Source: Kordiimonas sp. (GTDB taxonomy: Bacteria; Pseudomonadota; Alphaproteobacteria; Sphingomonadales; Emcibacteraceae). Taken from it: a stretch of 64,000 bases of DNA. The position numbers and the translations under genes were made by a program. Positions 20,800 through 30,175 of the stretch are shown piece after piece. How positions within the stretch are numbered: the first letter of the stretch is position 1; each line of letters opens with the position of its first letter. The stretch is from assembly GCA_002700365.1 (NCBI GenBank), contig PADB01000011.1:156029-220028 (forward strand), written 5' to 3'. The notes beneath the pieces were generated by a model. The model had not been told where the DNA came from and ran no database searches. It saw only the letters and a list, made by a program, of their open reading frames with translations.

Positions 20800-20819
20800 A
20801 CATAAAGAAATCTTTATGT
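20800..20819. promoter_or_regulatory. Perfect inverted repeat upstream of metK, candidate repressor operator
   Basis: ACATAAAGAAATCTTTATGT: 9-base arms around a two-base centre, in the metK / chemotaxis-receptor intergenic region, 60 bases from the metK start. From memory, the ATAAAGA-N2-TCTTTAT form is like operators of ArsR-family SAH-responsive regulators (SahR) in proteobacteria; that identity is inferred. Confidence 0.6.
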
Positions 20820-20987
20820 TTCATAAAAATGTCAAGGGGCTAAAGACAAAACATTCTGATTTTTCACAGATCATACTACTCAAAGGCGATACGGACTGAC
20901 CTTTACGCATCTTTAACGTTAATCTGCTAACTCTGGCAACATAACCATAAAACAGACAACTTTGAAATTGACAAAGGGCGCATTGCC

Positions 20988-22634
20988 ATGCGGGGATTTT
21001 TTAGCAAACAAGCAGGCCTTAAAGGTACTGAACATGCGGCAACAACGGGGGGTAACACCGATGAACAGGGGAGCGGGACGCTGAAGAATAATATCCATAC
21101 ACAAACGGCCAATGCTTATGATTGGATTAATGCCATGCTGGTCAATATGGTTGTATGCGATGCAGAAACGCTGGAAATCCATTATTGCAATCCGCATTGT
21201 CTGGCAACGTCAGAAAAAATTCAACATGCCCTTTCCCATCATGGGCAAGATCTTATCGGCAAGACCATTGACCTGTTCTTTGGCGAACAGGGAGCCCCAC
21301 GTGATTTGTTGGCAGACCCAACACAACTTCCTCACCGTGAAACCTGTACCGTAGGCGAGGAAATTCTTGATGTGCTTATTACCGCTATCCAGACCGACGG
21401 TCAGTCCGTTCAGCAATATTTATTGACCTGGCATGTAGTAACCGCACAAAAAAAGACCCAGCAGTCTGCCCGGCGCCTGCAAGGAATGGTCGAAGAAATG
21501 CCCGCAAATATCCTACTTTGCGATCCGTTTACGCAAAAAATTATTTATACCAATAAAGCCTGTCAATCGACCTTTACGGCTTTGGGCGCGGCACTCCCGT
21601 TCTCCGCTGACAGCGTGACAGACGCCGATATCACGACCCTAGATCAGGACCCTGACGCCTTCCGCCAATTGCTTACCAACCCGATGGCAATGCCATGTGC
21701 CCGGATGATTACGCTGGGCGAAGATACTTTTAAAGCCCATCTCGGGGCCATCACAGATGACAAGGGCTGTTTTACCGGCGTCATGATCCGCATGGAAAAA
21801 CTTACCGAAATGGTAGAATTGGGCCAACGTGTTAAAAATTTGGCCCAAATGGTCAACAAAGCGTCCCATGAACTACAAGACACGGCACGTCACATGTCCG
21901 ACACCGCAGAAAACACCAGCCGCGACTCAAATGCAGCAACAAACGGCATTGAACAGGCAAGTAATAATGTGCAGATGGTCGCCGCTGCCGCTGAACAACT
22001 TTCCGGTTCCATCAGTGATATCGGTCTGCAAGTCCGTAAATCTTCTGACATTTCCCTGCAAGCTGTGACCGAGGCAGAAAAAACAGGGGCCACCATGACA
22101 CAGCTTTCCCAGGCATCTTCGCGTATTGGTGATGTCGTTAAATTAATTAATGATATTGCCGGACAGACAAATTTGCTGGCCCTTAACGCCACCATCGAAG
22201 CCGCCCGGGCCGGCGAAGCGGGTAAGGGTTTTGCCGTTGTCGCCTCAGAAGTCAAAAATTTGGCCAACCAAACTGCGAATGCGACCGAAGAAATCACCAG
22301 CCAGATCAGCGAGATCCAAGGCTCCACACAGGCCGCTGTTGATGCCATCAGTAACATCCGTAATACAATTGATAATATTAATACGATTGCCGGCAGCATT
22401 TCCGAAGCTGTTGAGGAACAAGGGGCGGCCACACAGGAAATCGCACGCAATGTCTCTGACGCCGCCAGTGGCACACAACATGTTTCTCAAAATATGATAG
22501 ATGTCGTGAACAATACAGGGCAGGTTGGCCAAGGGGCCACCGCCGTCTTGCAGGCCGCTGAAGAATTGGTTTGCGAAAGCCAGGCCATGTCTGACGAAGT
22601 CGATGAATTCCTGTCCAAGGTCGTCTCTGGCTAG
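20988..22634 (+). CDS. Cytoplasmic methyl-accepting chemotaxis protein with two PAS-like domains
   Basis: 548 residues with no signal peptide or transmembrane helix. Two PAS-like regions (about 40-150, [20 protein letters not shown]; and 160-275, [19 protein letters not shown]) precede a methyl-accepting signalling domain (about 300-545) with the conserved hairpin [20 protein letters not shown] near 395. PAS domains of this type often sense redox, oxygen or small molecules; no haem or flavin residue can be named. Divergent from metK. The C-terminus lacks an obvious CheR-binding pentapeptide. Confidence 0.92.
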   Translation: MRGFFSKQAGLKGTEHAATTGGNTDEQGSGTLKNNIHTQTANAYDWINAMLVNMVVCDAETLEIHYCNPHCLATSEKIQHALSHHGQDLIGKTIDLFFGEQGAPRDLLADPTQLPHRETCTVGEEILDVLITAIQTDGQSVQQYLLTWHVVTAQKKTQQSARRLQGMVEEMPANILLCDPFTQKIIYTNKACQSTFTALGAALPFSADSVTDADITTLDQDPDAFRQLLTNPMAMPCARMITLGEDTFKAHLGAITDDKGCFTGVMIRMEKLTEMVELGQRVKNLAQMVNKASHELQDTARHMSDTAENTSRDSNAATNGIEQASNNVQMVAAAAEQLSGSISDIGLQVRKSSDISLQAVTEAEKTGATMTQLSQASSRIGDVVKLINDIAGQTNLLALNATIEAARAGEAGKGFAVVASEVKNLANQTANATEEITSQISEIQGSTQAAVDAISNIRNTIDNINTIAGSISEAVEEQGAATQEIARNVSDAASGTQHVSQNMIDVVNNTGQVGQGATAVLQAAEELVCESQAMSDEVDEFLSKVVSG

Positions 22635-22907
22635 AACAAGCACCCCTTCGCCTGATTTCAACACGCACAGACAAAGTCACAGGCGATACAGTCAAACCCG
22701 TTCGGGCAAGACTGTCTCGTCACCTAACACACATTGGTTGTGCACAGCCTTGACGATCCGTGCCCGGATTGCCATAAGGTGAGAAAGACAAAAAAACTAA
22801 ATCATCGCGTGTTGGTCGTGGATCTGTGTTGTCCTCCGCATCATCGTGCGTCATATGTCGCTCAGGATACATCCTCATCCATATAAATCCTGAAGGTGGA
22901 GTGTAAA

Positions 22908-23438
22908 ATGACAACCCTTACCGATCGGCCCCTGCTTATCAGCAAGGAATTCTACAAAGAAAAAAGCGACGATGTCATGGGCAGCTTTAAACTAGCCATG
23001 CGCCAAATGGCTGCCTGTGTACATGTCATTACAACTGAACACGAAAATAGCCGTGCGGGCATTACAGCAACGGCAGTCCAGTCCGTCTCTTTTGATCCCA
23101 TGAGCATGTTGTGTTGTGTTAATGAAACAACAGCACTCCATGATAAGCTGCTCTCGTCCGGCCGCTTTTGCATAAACATGTTACAAAGCGGGCAAGAAGA
23201 CATCTCGAACAATTTCAGTGGCAAATTAAAAGGCGAAGAACGCTTTAGTGTCGGTGACTGGCAACAGACGGCGGATGGCCTGCCCTATCTGAATACGGCA
23301 CAGGCAAATTTCTTCTGTGAGACCGCAGAGACCATAAAATACGGAACACACACGATTTTCATTGGCAAAGTAATCGACGTCAAAGTCCGTGATGATATTT
23401 CGCCATTAATGTATATGGACGGTGCTTACCGCAGCTAG
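22908..23438 (+). CDS. Flavin reductase family protein
   Basis: FMN-binding split-barrel reductase of the HpaC/NtaB type, which supplies reduced flavin to a partner monooxygenase. Seen: FKLAMRQMAACVHVITTEHE, AGITATAVQSVSFDPMSMLCCVN (FMN site) and GRFCINMLQSGQEDISNNFSG. The ATG at 22908 with AAGGTGGAG eight bases upstream is preferred to the GTG at 22896; 176 aa. The family pattern continues to YMDGAYRS at the end, so the gene is complete. No partner oxygenase is adjacent. Confidence 0.88.
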   Translation: MTTLTDRPLLISKEFYKEKSDDVMGSFKLAMRQMAACVHVITTEHENSRAGITATAVQSVSFDPMSMLCCVNETTALHDKLLSSGRFCINMLQSGQEDISNNFSGKLKGEERFSVGDWQQTADGLPYLNTAQANFFCETAETIKYGTHTIFIGKVIDVKVRDDISPLMYMDGAYRS

Positions 23439-23462
23439 CACCGGCCTGACCGCATGACATAA

Positions 23463-23486
23463 GAAAGGCCGCATCTGCGGCCTTTC
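23463..23486. terminator. Bidirectional terminator
   Basis: 11-base perfect stem GAAAGGCCGCA / TGCGGCCTTTC with a two-base centre, between the convergent flavin reductase and O-antigen-ligase-like genes. Confidence 0.78.
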
Positions 23487-23511
23487 CTTATTATAAACAA
23501 ATATATGCAAC

Positions 23512-24825
23512 CTACCGAATGAAGTCAGGGACCCGTCCGGCTTTATTTTCCTCTTCGGACGGAGCTGCTATAACCTCTTTTTCCGTGATCGCTGTATTAA
23601 TTTGTGAACTCACCAGTGCTGTCAGGCAAAGCAGGAAATAATACAAATCCAAATAGGCCACATTAATCGTCAGTCCGTTAAAGGCAAAACCGACAATACT
23701 GAACTGTAAAGCGTAGATCAGACTATGTTCCCATTTCAGGTCCGGGTCGCCCCGACTGCGTTTAGCATTCTTATTGGCCACCCCCACAGCCGTAAACCCG
23801 ATCAACAGGAACAAAATAATACCGATATAACCATGTTCGCCCAACACCTGAAAATATACACTATGCACGGCTCTGTTCAGGTCAATGCCATACAAGTACT
23901 TCATGTAGTAGGGCTGATGGTAGAACGCATCAAAGCCATTGCCAATTAACGGGCGTTCATTTGCAATTTTAATGGCATAATCCCACTGAATCAGGCGCGT
24001 ACTGGCAGAGCCGTCTTCTTCATAATTTTGGATAGTTCTCATGCGGTCGTGCCATGACTGTGGCATGAAGATAAAGCCTACGCCTAAGAAAATCACCAAG
24101 ACGGATGCGGTAAGTATTTTGTTTTTCGAACGCCAGAAATAAAATCCTGACATCCCCACCAGTCCGACGAAACCACCACGGGACTGCGTCCCTAACAATG
24201 TCAGAAAACAAAGGCCCGCCGCGCCCAGAATACCGAGACGAATCCATTTATTCGTAAACCATGACCGAAGCGACAACATCACGGGAATGACCATTAACAT
24301 GGCCAACGATACGTTATTATTATCTTCCCAGCCCGAATCTAATGGCCCCCACACGCGGTAGCTGCCCCCTGTTAAAGCCGTGAAAATGCCGCCTTTGACG
24401 CCGGTCGCACCAATACCAATGACAAAAATAAGGGCAAAACTATAAGTCCAGAATTTATTGTTCATGAACAATAGGACCAACAACACAAGCAGCATCGTCT
24501 TTGTGAATTCCATATAATCTGTCAAAGACAGTTGGAAATCCACCGCAAACGCCGTTGTCAGACAGGTCCATAAATAAAAGGTCAATAACAACCCTAGAAG
24601 CGGGTTAAATTTCACCTTGCGCATCTGGTCATTATTAAACAGACAGCTTAACAGCGTCGCTCCGGCAATAATGTCCAGACTGGGAAAACTGTACATCCAG
24701 CCGAACACTTCGCGATGCGGGTTCATAATAGAAAACCATGTCCAGGCCAATATACCTATTTGCGGTCGGACAAAAATCAACGGCAGCAAACTGATAATCG
24801 CTGAAAAAAGAAACAGATCACGCAT
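23512..24825 (-). CDS. O-antigen ligase-like membrane protein (exosortase-associated O-glycosylation ligase type)
   Basis: 437-residue polytopic membrane protein with about ten to twelve helices and a periplasmic loop. The start (FVRPQIGILAWTWFSIMNPHR), the GGSYRVWGPLDSGWEDNNNV loop and GTQSRGGFVGLVG, followed by WDYAIKIANERPLIGNGFDAF, match the ligases associated with exosortase A systems rather than WaaL of ordinary LPS. No exosortase is in the window. Likely transfers or polymerises a glycan at the periplasmic face. Beside glycosyltransferases, so part of an envelope-glycan locus. Confidence 0.8.
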   Translation of the reverse strand: MRDLFLFSAIISLLPLIFVRPQIGILAWTWFSIMNPHREVFGWMYSFPSLDIIAGATLLSCLFNNDQMRKVKFNPLLGLLLTFYLWTCLTTAFAVDFQLSLTDYMEFTKTMLLVLLVLLFMNNKFWTYSFALIFVIGIGATGVKGGIFTALTGGSYRVWGPLDSGWEDNNNVSLAMLMVIPVMLSLRSWFTNKWIRLGILGAAGLCFLTLLGTQSRGGFVGLVGMSGFYFWRSKNKILTASVLVIFLGVGFIFMPQSWHDRMRTIQNYEEDGSASTRLIQWDYAIKIANERPLIGNGFDAFYHQPYYMKYLYGIDLNRAVHSVYFQVLGEHGYIGIILFLLIGFTAVGVANKNAKRSRGDPDLKWEHSLIYALQFSIVGFAFNGLTINVAYLDLYYFLLCLTALVSSQINTAITEKEVIAAPSEEENKAGRVPDFIR

Positions 24826-24910
24826 TTTTTAATATGGCCTCATCCGCAATTGGCCCTCACTGGCATGACAAGTGCCGGCCTTTATTAGCGGCCATCGTGA
24901 AGGAAAAATT

Positions 24911-25021
24911 TCATAATTTAAATTTTTTGTCTTTTTTCGTCTGTTTCCGGTCCTGCATAAATGCCCAAACCATCACATAAAAAATAAGCAAATTGGAAAA
25001 AAGAAAATACAGGGTATCCAT
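24911..25021 (-). CDS. Small single-span membrane protein (36 aa)
   Basis: Starts at ATG 25021, preceded by AAGG seven bases upstream, and ends TGA at 24911. A hydrophobic N-terminal span (LYFLFSNLLIFYVMVWAFM, residues 4-22) is followed by a strongly basic tail (QDRKQTKKDKKFK), which fits a single-pass peptide with its positive end in the cytosol. It lies 85 bases upstream of the O-antigen-ligase-like gene on the same strand and probably shares its transcript. No family recognised; presence of a ribosome site, helix and basic anchor supports expression. Confidence 0.55.
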   Translation of the reverse strand: MDTLYFLFSNLLIFYVMVWAFMQDRKQTKKDKKFKL

Positions 25022-25142
25022 TACTTTACCTTATTAGATGAGTGGAATTCTCTTGACTAAATGACCACTACCTCTTGCCTTGCAACGTCAGCATTTAACG
25101 TTTGTATCACAAAGACGTTAATAAAAATAATATGTGATGAGA

Positions 25143-25158
25143 TCATGTCACGACATGA
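25143..25158. promoter_or_regulatory. Palindrome, candidate operator
   Basis: TCATGTCACGACATGA: 7-base arms with a two-base centre, between the small membrane ORF (minus) and the DUF2141 gene (plus), where divergent promoters are expected. Confidence 0.35.
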
Positions 25159-25245
25159 CCTTTGTCATAGAAAAGTCTCTTTTCTACGCTAAAAATTCCC
25201 TCACTGATGAAGCGGCTGGCCTGTTCATTTTCAGCTCATATAACG

Positions 25246-25281
25246 TATGTTACAGATATGCTGCACATATGTTACAAATAT
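25246..25281 (+). promoter_or_regulatory. Direct repeat 14-mer at 22-base spacing
   Basis: TATGTTACAGATAT and TATGTTACAAATAT lie 22 bases apart (two helical turns), 30-66 bases upstream of the DUF2141 start. This spacing suits side-by-side binding of a regulator; the regulator is unknown. Confidence 0.35.
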
Positions 25282-25311
25282 CCTCAACACTGAAAAAAGA
25301 GTGACGCGTAG

Positions 25312-25905
25312 ATGCAAGACAGTCGACTTTTCCGAACTAGCTCCCTGACTGCAACAGTCATGGCGGGCTTGATAGCAGCCCTGCTAGCACTGTCGCCTCT
25401 GGCTCCACTCACGCTTATGGCCCATGCTGATGCAAATAGACCCGACCTAGTGCCCGGTATAGAAGAAGACAGCACCGCACCGGAGAATGTCATTCTCATG
25501 GAAAATTATAGTGAAGACGTCAACTGTCCCGATAGCGGTCTATTTATCCGTTTGTTAGTCACCAACGTAAAAAAAACTGTTGGTATTATTACCGTAGATG
25601 TCCATGGGGATAACCCGGATGAATTTTTGCGTGAACGTGTGGGCCGGGCACGTGTTGCCGCCATTAAAGGCAATACCCCTGTTTGTGTACCAGTCGAACA
25701 GCCCGGTTTTTACGCCATTGCGCTATACCATGACAAAAATGCCAATAAAAAACTGGATAAAAACTGGCTCGGCATCCCCCGCGAACCCGTTGGACTGTCA
25801 CAAAATCCTAAATTAAGCCTAAGCCGGCCTAAGTACGAAAATTCCGCATTCGAAGTAACTAAAGAGGGAGCAGATTTGCAAATCACCCTCAAAAATGCGA
25901 TCTAA
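25312..25905 (+). CDS. Exported DUF2141 protein
   Basis: 197 residues with a signal peptide (hydrophobic AGLIAALLALSPLAPLTLM, cleavage likely at AHA-DAN). The mature part is a DUF2141 beta domain; its signature is FYAIALYHDKNANKKLDKN then GIPREPVG near residues 138-165. The acidic DKNANKKLD loop resembles a metal-binding loop. A relative lies at 50500-50982 in this window. It stands directly upstream of the glycosyltransferase gene (52-base gap). Function of the family is unknown. Confidence 0.82.
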   Translation: MQDSRLFRTSSLTATVMAGLIAALLALSPLAPLTLMAHADANRPDLVPGIEEDSTAPENVILMENYSEDVNCPDSGLFIRLLVTNVKKTVGIITVDVHGDNPDEFLRERVGRARVAAIKGNTPVCVPVEQPGFYAIALYHDKNANKKLDKNWLGIPREPVGLSQNPKLSLSRPKYENSAFEVTKEGADLQITLKNAI

Positions 25906-25957
25906 GTGATGCCGTTATACGCTATTATCATAATGTCAAAACTGGGGGTGACCTAAT

Positions 25958-27175
25958 ATGAGCGTTACGACAATATCCAAATCGCCCTTACGGGTCGCCT
26001 TATTTTCAGGCAATTATAACTACGTTATGGACGGCCCGGTCAGGGCCTTGAACCAACTGGTTGCCTTTCTGGAAAAGCAAGGGGTAGAGGTTCTCGTTTT
26101 CGCCCCAACAGTTGCAAAGCCCGCTTTTAAACATGCCGGCACGCTGATTTCAGTCCCTTCGCTACCTATGCTGGGACGTTCTGAATACCGTGTGGGACTG
26201 GGCTTGCCCCGTTCCGTACGCAAAGTTCTGGACGATTTTAATCCCAACCTTATTCATTTAGCCGCCCCGGAATTAATCGGATTTGCCGCGCAACGCTATG
26301 CGAGAAAAAACAATATTCCCGCCGTCGCCTCATTTCACACCCGCTTTGATACCTATTTCCGTTATTATAAATTAGGCTGGCTGGAAAAATACCTCACCGC
26401 GGGCATGCGACGTTTTTATAACCGTTGTGAACATGTTTACGTGCCGTCTGATTCAATGCGTAAAGTGTTACGCGACGAAGGCGTCGGGCGCGAATTGCGC
26501 ATTTGGGCCCGCGGTGTGGACACCACCCTATTTTGCCCACAAAAACGTGACATGAACTGGCGCCGCGGCCTCGGCATTGAGGATCATGAAAAAATTATTT
26601 TATTTGTCGGGCGTCTCGTTCTCGAAAAGGGACTTGATGCATTTGCCGATGTGATCGATGGATTAAAAACCCAAAACATCCCCCACCGGGCTGTGTTTGT
26701 CGGCGAAGGCCCCGCACGCGACTTCATCACGGAACGACTGCCCGATGCGATACTGACTGGGTTTCTAGAGGGTGAAGATCTGGCACGCGCTTACGCCTCT
26801 GCCGATATTTTCCTCAACCCCAGCATCACGGAAACATTTGGAAACGTGACACTGGAAGCCATGGCCTCAGGCATTCCCGCGCTTTGCGCCAATGCCACGG
26901 GCAGTCAGTCTTTAGTGCAGGATGGTATTACGGGTTTTCTGGCGAAACCCGATAATACAGAAGATTACCTGCATAAAATAAAACAGATGATTTCGGACCC
27001 TGCATTATATTCTCGTATGGCTACAGCCAGCCTGCAACGTGGGCAGCAATATAGCTGGGATAATGTGCTGCATGGCCTCTTACAACAATACTATGAAGTA
27101 ATCGAACAGCCATCCCATAAGAAAGAAGCCGCCCAAGGACATAGCAACACGGTCAAGCCTTCTCCCAGCTTATAG
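25958..27175 (+). CDS. Glycosyltransferase family 4 protein
   Basis: GT-B retaining glycosyltransferase, 405 aa. The N-terminal domain starts LRVALFSGNYNYVMDGPVRALNQL, with RYARKNNIPAVASFHTRFD. The C-terminal GT1/4 domain starts near 205 (EKIILFVGRLVLEKGLDAF) and contains the donor-binding NPSITETFGNVTLEAMASGIP motif. It resembles MgtA/SQDG-type mannosyl- or glucosyltransferases acting on lipids, but the acceptor cannot be told. First of three plus-strand glycan genes. Confidence 0.88.
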   Translation: MSVTTISKSPLRVALFSGNYNYVMDGPVRALNQLVAFLEKQGVEVLVFAPTVAKPAFKHAGTLISVPSLPMLGRSEYRVGLGLPRSVRKVLDDFNPNLIHLAAPELIGFAAQRYARKNNIPAVASFHTRFDTYFRYYKLGWLEKYLTAGMRRFYNRCEHVYVPSDSMRKVLRDEGVGRELRIWARGVDTTLFCPQKRDMNWRRGLGIEDHEKIILFVGRLVLEKGLDAFADVIDGLKTQNIPHRAVFVGEGPARDFITERLPDAILTGFLEGEDLARAYASADIFLNPSITETFGNVTLEAMASGIPALCANATGSQSLVQDGITGFLAKPDNTEDYLHKIKQMISDPALYSRMATASLQRGQQYSWDNVLHGLLQQYYEVIEQPSHKKEAAQGHSNTVKPSPSL

Positions 27176-27210
27176 CCCCAAAATGCCCCCAATTCATTAC
27201 GGAATTTTTC

Positions 27211-27891
27211 ATGACGACACCCGCCCCGACCGAAGATTTTAGTATTGTGATGCTGGCAACGCACCATATTGACTATTATGCCGAACGCACAAAAGCGTCA
27301 TGGCAGGCCTACTGTGATAAACACGGTTATAACTTTATTGTCTACGAGGATAAAATTCTCGATGACATGCATATCAACTGGAGCCGCATTGAAGCCGTCC
27401 GTCTGGAACTCGAAAAACGTACATCAGACTGGGTCGTTCTGGTGGATGCCGATACACTCATCGTCAATGACTCCATTAAAATGGAAGATCTAATCACCCG
27501 TTACGGGAACAAAGATATTCTGTTCTCTTCTGATGTATCATGGCGTTTCGGCATTAATATACCGCTGAATTTTCAAGCGGCCTTTAAATATGGGGCCCGC
27601 CTTCTTCCCAACGGGGGCTTTTTCATGATCCGCAATGAAGCCTATGGCCGCCAATTCATTACTGACTGGCTAGATTTAGCCCGCGGTGACTTAAAACATC
27701 TCGCAGATAAACATCCCCGTTGCCAGAATGTATTGTGGACAGGGCTTTTCCCAGAACACAAAAAAAATATCGGCATGATTAAAGAAGAAGTTCTGCGCGT
27801 CGGGATTAATAACTTTCTGGACCCACTGACCATTCGTATGGAAAACGCTCTGGCTCTACATGACAAACAATTAACCATAAAACCCACCTGA
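27211..27891 (+). CDS. Putative galactosyltransferase, GMA12/MNN10-like (GT34-type)
   Basis: 226 residues. N-terminal nucleotide-sugar fold FSIVMLATHHIDYYAERT, then VVLVDADTLIVN near residue 75, a DxD-type metal site, and NGGFFMIRNEAYGRQFITDW near 140. This arrangement is that of the GMA12/MNN10 galactosyl/mannosyltransferase group in bacterial glycan loci. No signal or membrane helix. Preceded by a GT4 gene and followed after 32 bases by a flippase-like membrane protein. Confidence 0.72.
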   Translation: MTTPAPTEDFSIVMLATHHIDYYAERTKASWQAYCDKHGYNFIVYEDKILDDMHINWSRIEAVRLELEKRTSDWVVLVDADTLIVNDSIKMEDLITRYGNKDILFSSDVSWRFGINIPLNFQAAFKYGARLLPNGGFFMIRNEAYGRQFITDWLDLARGDLKHLADKHPRCQNVLWTGLFPEHKKNIGMIKEEVLRVGINNFLDPLTIRMENALALHDKQLTIKPT

Positions 27892-27923
27892 CCATTCTTT
27901 GCCCGGACAAAATAAAAACCGAT

Positions 27924-28871
27924 ATGCCCATTCAATTCTTGAAAAGAAAATTGACACAACAGCATACCCAATGGTTGCTGAAAGGGCTGCAATGGCTGTT
28001 TGCACTAACGATTATGCTCTATCTGGCAATACGACTCACAGAAATCGGCTGGGTAAATGTCTGGCAGAATCTGCCTGATAATCCGTTATTCTACCTTTTG
28101 TTTATATTAATCTATTTTGCCTTACCCACCTCGGAAATGCTTGTCTATCGACTCATTTGGAACCGTTCTCTCTGGCGGCACTTCGGCGTATTTGTCCGCA
28201 AAAGAGTTTATAATGTGGGTATCATGGGATATTCGGGTGAAGCGTATTTATTGTTCTGGGCCCAACAAAAACTGGGATACAGCTATCGCGCCGCCTTCTC
28301 CGCCGTGAAAGATAATAATATCCTATCCGCATTAGCCTCCAACGGCATGACCGTTCTGTTACTGATCATTTTTGCCGCAACCGGACAGTTAGATATCGTC
28401 CTGAAACAAGACCCGGATTATGCGACTTATCTTCTTATTGCTGCTCTGGGGCTTGCCCTGCTCATTCCGGTTATTCTCCGTTTCCGGCGGCACATTATCG
28501 CCCTGTCCGCTGGCCCTGCCCTGAAAGTCTTTATATTACACAGCAGCCGACTTACCATCGTCATGCTACTTCAGGCCCTGCAATGGTCCGTTGCCCTGCC
28601 ATCTGTTGCGTTTGACACCTGGGTAATTTTTCTGACTGCACAAATGATCATGACCCGCATCCCCTTCCTGCCCAGTCAGGACCTGTTGTTTTTGGGGCTA
28701 GGCCTGTCTATGGCTGGCCTAATTGATGCCCCCCTTGATGCGGTCGCCGCCATGTTCCTGGCTGCCGGGGCCTTATCACAAGCTATGAACGCGGGAATGT
28801 ATATCGTGACTTTTTTCACAAACAGCCACAATGTCATCGACGAGAAAACACCCGTCTCCCCCACAACATAA
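27924..28871 (+). CDS. Polytopic membrane protein, lysylphosphatidylglycerol synthase TM region-like
   Basis: 315 residues with about seven to eight helices (for example WLFALTIMLYLAIRL, PLFYLLFILIYFALP, TYLLIAALGLALLIPVIL). The overall plan and the GYSGEAYLLFWAQQKLG motif near 110 look like the UPF0104/LPG-synthase-TM group, seen beside glycan genes as putative transporters or flippases. No catalytic residues can be assigned. Its 3' end converges on the next glycosyltransferase gene. Confidence 0.62.
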   Translation: MPIQFLKRKLTQQHTQWLLKGLQWLFALTIMLYLAIRLTEIGWVNVWQNLPDNPLFYLLFILIYFALPTSEMLVYRLIWNRSLWRHFGVFVRKRVYNVGIMGYSGEAYLLFWAQQKLGYSYRAAFSAVKDNNILSALASNGMTVLLLIIFAATGQLDIVLKQDPDYATYLLIAALGLALLIPVILRFRRHIIALSAGPALKVFILHSSRLTIVMLLQALQWSVALPSVAFDTWVIFLTAQMIMTRIPFLPSQDLLFLGLGLSMAGLIDAPLDAVAAMFLAAGALSQAMNAGMYIVTFFTNSHNVIDEKTPVSPTT

Positions 28872-28882
28872 TGGGGGTCTCA

Positions 28883-30043
28883 TCAATTATGTCGACATTG
28901 TAATGAAGCTGTGCGCAAAGTTTGTAACACGGATTGCGCCACGGCCGCCCAACCAAATGTTTCCAAGGTATAAGACACTGCGCGATCAGACGCCGCAATC
29001 CGCTGCGCGGTATCTATTACATAAGGGGCAATTGCTGCGACAAAGGCCGGTGCATTTTCGCTTGGCACCAAATGGCCATTAACACCGTCTGTTACCACAT
29101 CCAATATGCCTTCCATGGCTGACGCCACGGCAGGCAGTCCTGAAATTCCTGCTTCTACCAATACCAGACCAAAGCCTTCCATATCACCGGGCACGGGCAC
29201 ATTCGGCATAATAAATAAGTCTGCTCCGCGGTATAGGCTGGAAAGCTGCTCTTCACTGACACGTCCCAATAGCGTGACCCTCTTTTCCAGTCCATGACGG
29301 GCAATAGCCATCGCGATGTTTTTGTGTTCCGGGCCTGTTCCCGCTAGCCAGTAATGCACATGTTCCGGCAGGGCTGGCATCACCTGATCCACAAACCACG
29401 CGAACCCCTTGCGCGGCACCTGACGGCCAACGCTACATAACAATAAGGCATCCGCAGGTAGGGCGGGGCCCACCCCGGCCAGCAGCGACCTGTCTGCGTG
29501 CCGTCCTTGAACGCGACGGGGAAAACGGTCCATATCAACGCCGTTGGGCGTCACAAATAATTTATCTAACGGCAGACCCCGCCGTAAACATTGCTGCCCT
29601 GTTGCCTGACTCACTGGAAGGATAGCGTCCAGTGCCGCAAAAATGCGCGGCACACACCATTGATACGGGGGAAATGTCATGGTCACATCATGTCCATGAC
29701 AGATCGTTGCCGCCACCACACTGTGTTTTGTCAAAACTTTCCGTAAGACAATCGCCATCCATGCCGTTGGCATGGCGGAAAACAGCACTCCATCAATCTG
29801 GCCGGTTCGTGAAAGGTGCCATATCCGATACAGGCTGCGGATATAGAACGGGATTATCCGCACATAATGCCAAAACCGGCTACTTTGCAGCACACATGAC
29901 TGTAACTGAAGGTCTTCCAATGCCTCTAAAGAAGCCTGCAGTTCCATTGCAGCACGCTGCATTCCCCCTAAATTCATATTCGGGCGACCTGTTGGCGGAA
30001 GACAATGCGAAACAAAAAGCAGACGAAATTTCTGGCGCAACAC
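28883..30043 (-). CDS. Glycosyltransferase family 4 protein
   Basis: 386 aa from a GTG at 30043, which has GAGG five bases upstream and immediately precedes the first beta strand (KFRLLFVSHCLPPTGRPNMN). An upstream ATG frame (30109) would add 22 Cys-rich residues that look non-coding. The C-terminal donor domain has LLCSVGRQVPRKGFAWFVDQ, GTGPEHKNI and NVPVPGDMEGFGLVLVEAG with the EGFG variant of the Ex7E motif. Likely adds a sugar to the envelope glycan; specificity unknown. Convergent with the flippase-like gene. Confidence 0.83.
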   Translation of the reverse strand: MLRQKFRLLFVSHCLPPTGRPNMNLGGMQRAAMELQASLEALEDLQLQSCVLQSSRFWHYVRIIPFYIRSLYRIWHLSRTGQIDGVLFSAMPTAWMAIVLRKVLTKHSVVAATICHGHDVTMTFPPYQWCVPRIFAALDAILPVSQATGQQCLRRGLPLDKLFVTPNGVDMDRFPRRVQGRHADRSLLAGVGPALPADALLLCSVGRQVPRKGFAWFVDQVMPALPEHVHYWLAGTGPEHKNIAMAIARHGLEKRVTLLGRVSEEQLSSLYRGADLFIMPNVPVPGDMEGFGLVLVEAGISGLPAVASAMEGILDVVTDGVNGHLVPSENAPAFVAAIAPYVIDTAQRIAASDRAVSYTLETFGWAAVAQSVLQTLRTASLQCRHN

Positions 30044-30175
30044 GTTTTCCTCAGCCCAAACAGTGCAGACAGCACGCCAATTGACGCACACGGCACATAG
30101 ACACAACAAACAGGTATATCAATAAATTTCGGCGCAACGTTATGTCATAAACGTGACGCATCTGTGACAGACCTA

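Larger units (their letters stand above)
24826..25311. other. Intergenic region with one small ORF and possible operators
   Basis: 486 bases between the ligase-like gene and the DUF2141 gene. It holds the 36-residue ORF at 24911-25021, a palindrome at 25143-25158 and a 14-base direct repeat at 25246-25281, each listed separately. The rest is AT-rich and nothing else was recognised. Confidence 0.6.

Noticed and set aside
20741..20987. SAM-II or other SAM riboswitch upstream of metK
   Set aside because: No conserved pseudoknot elements were seen; only the palindrome is well supported.
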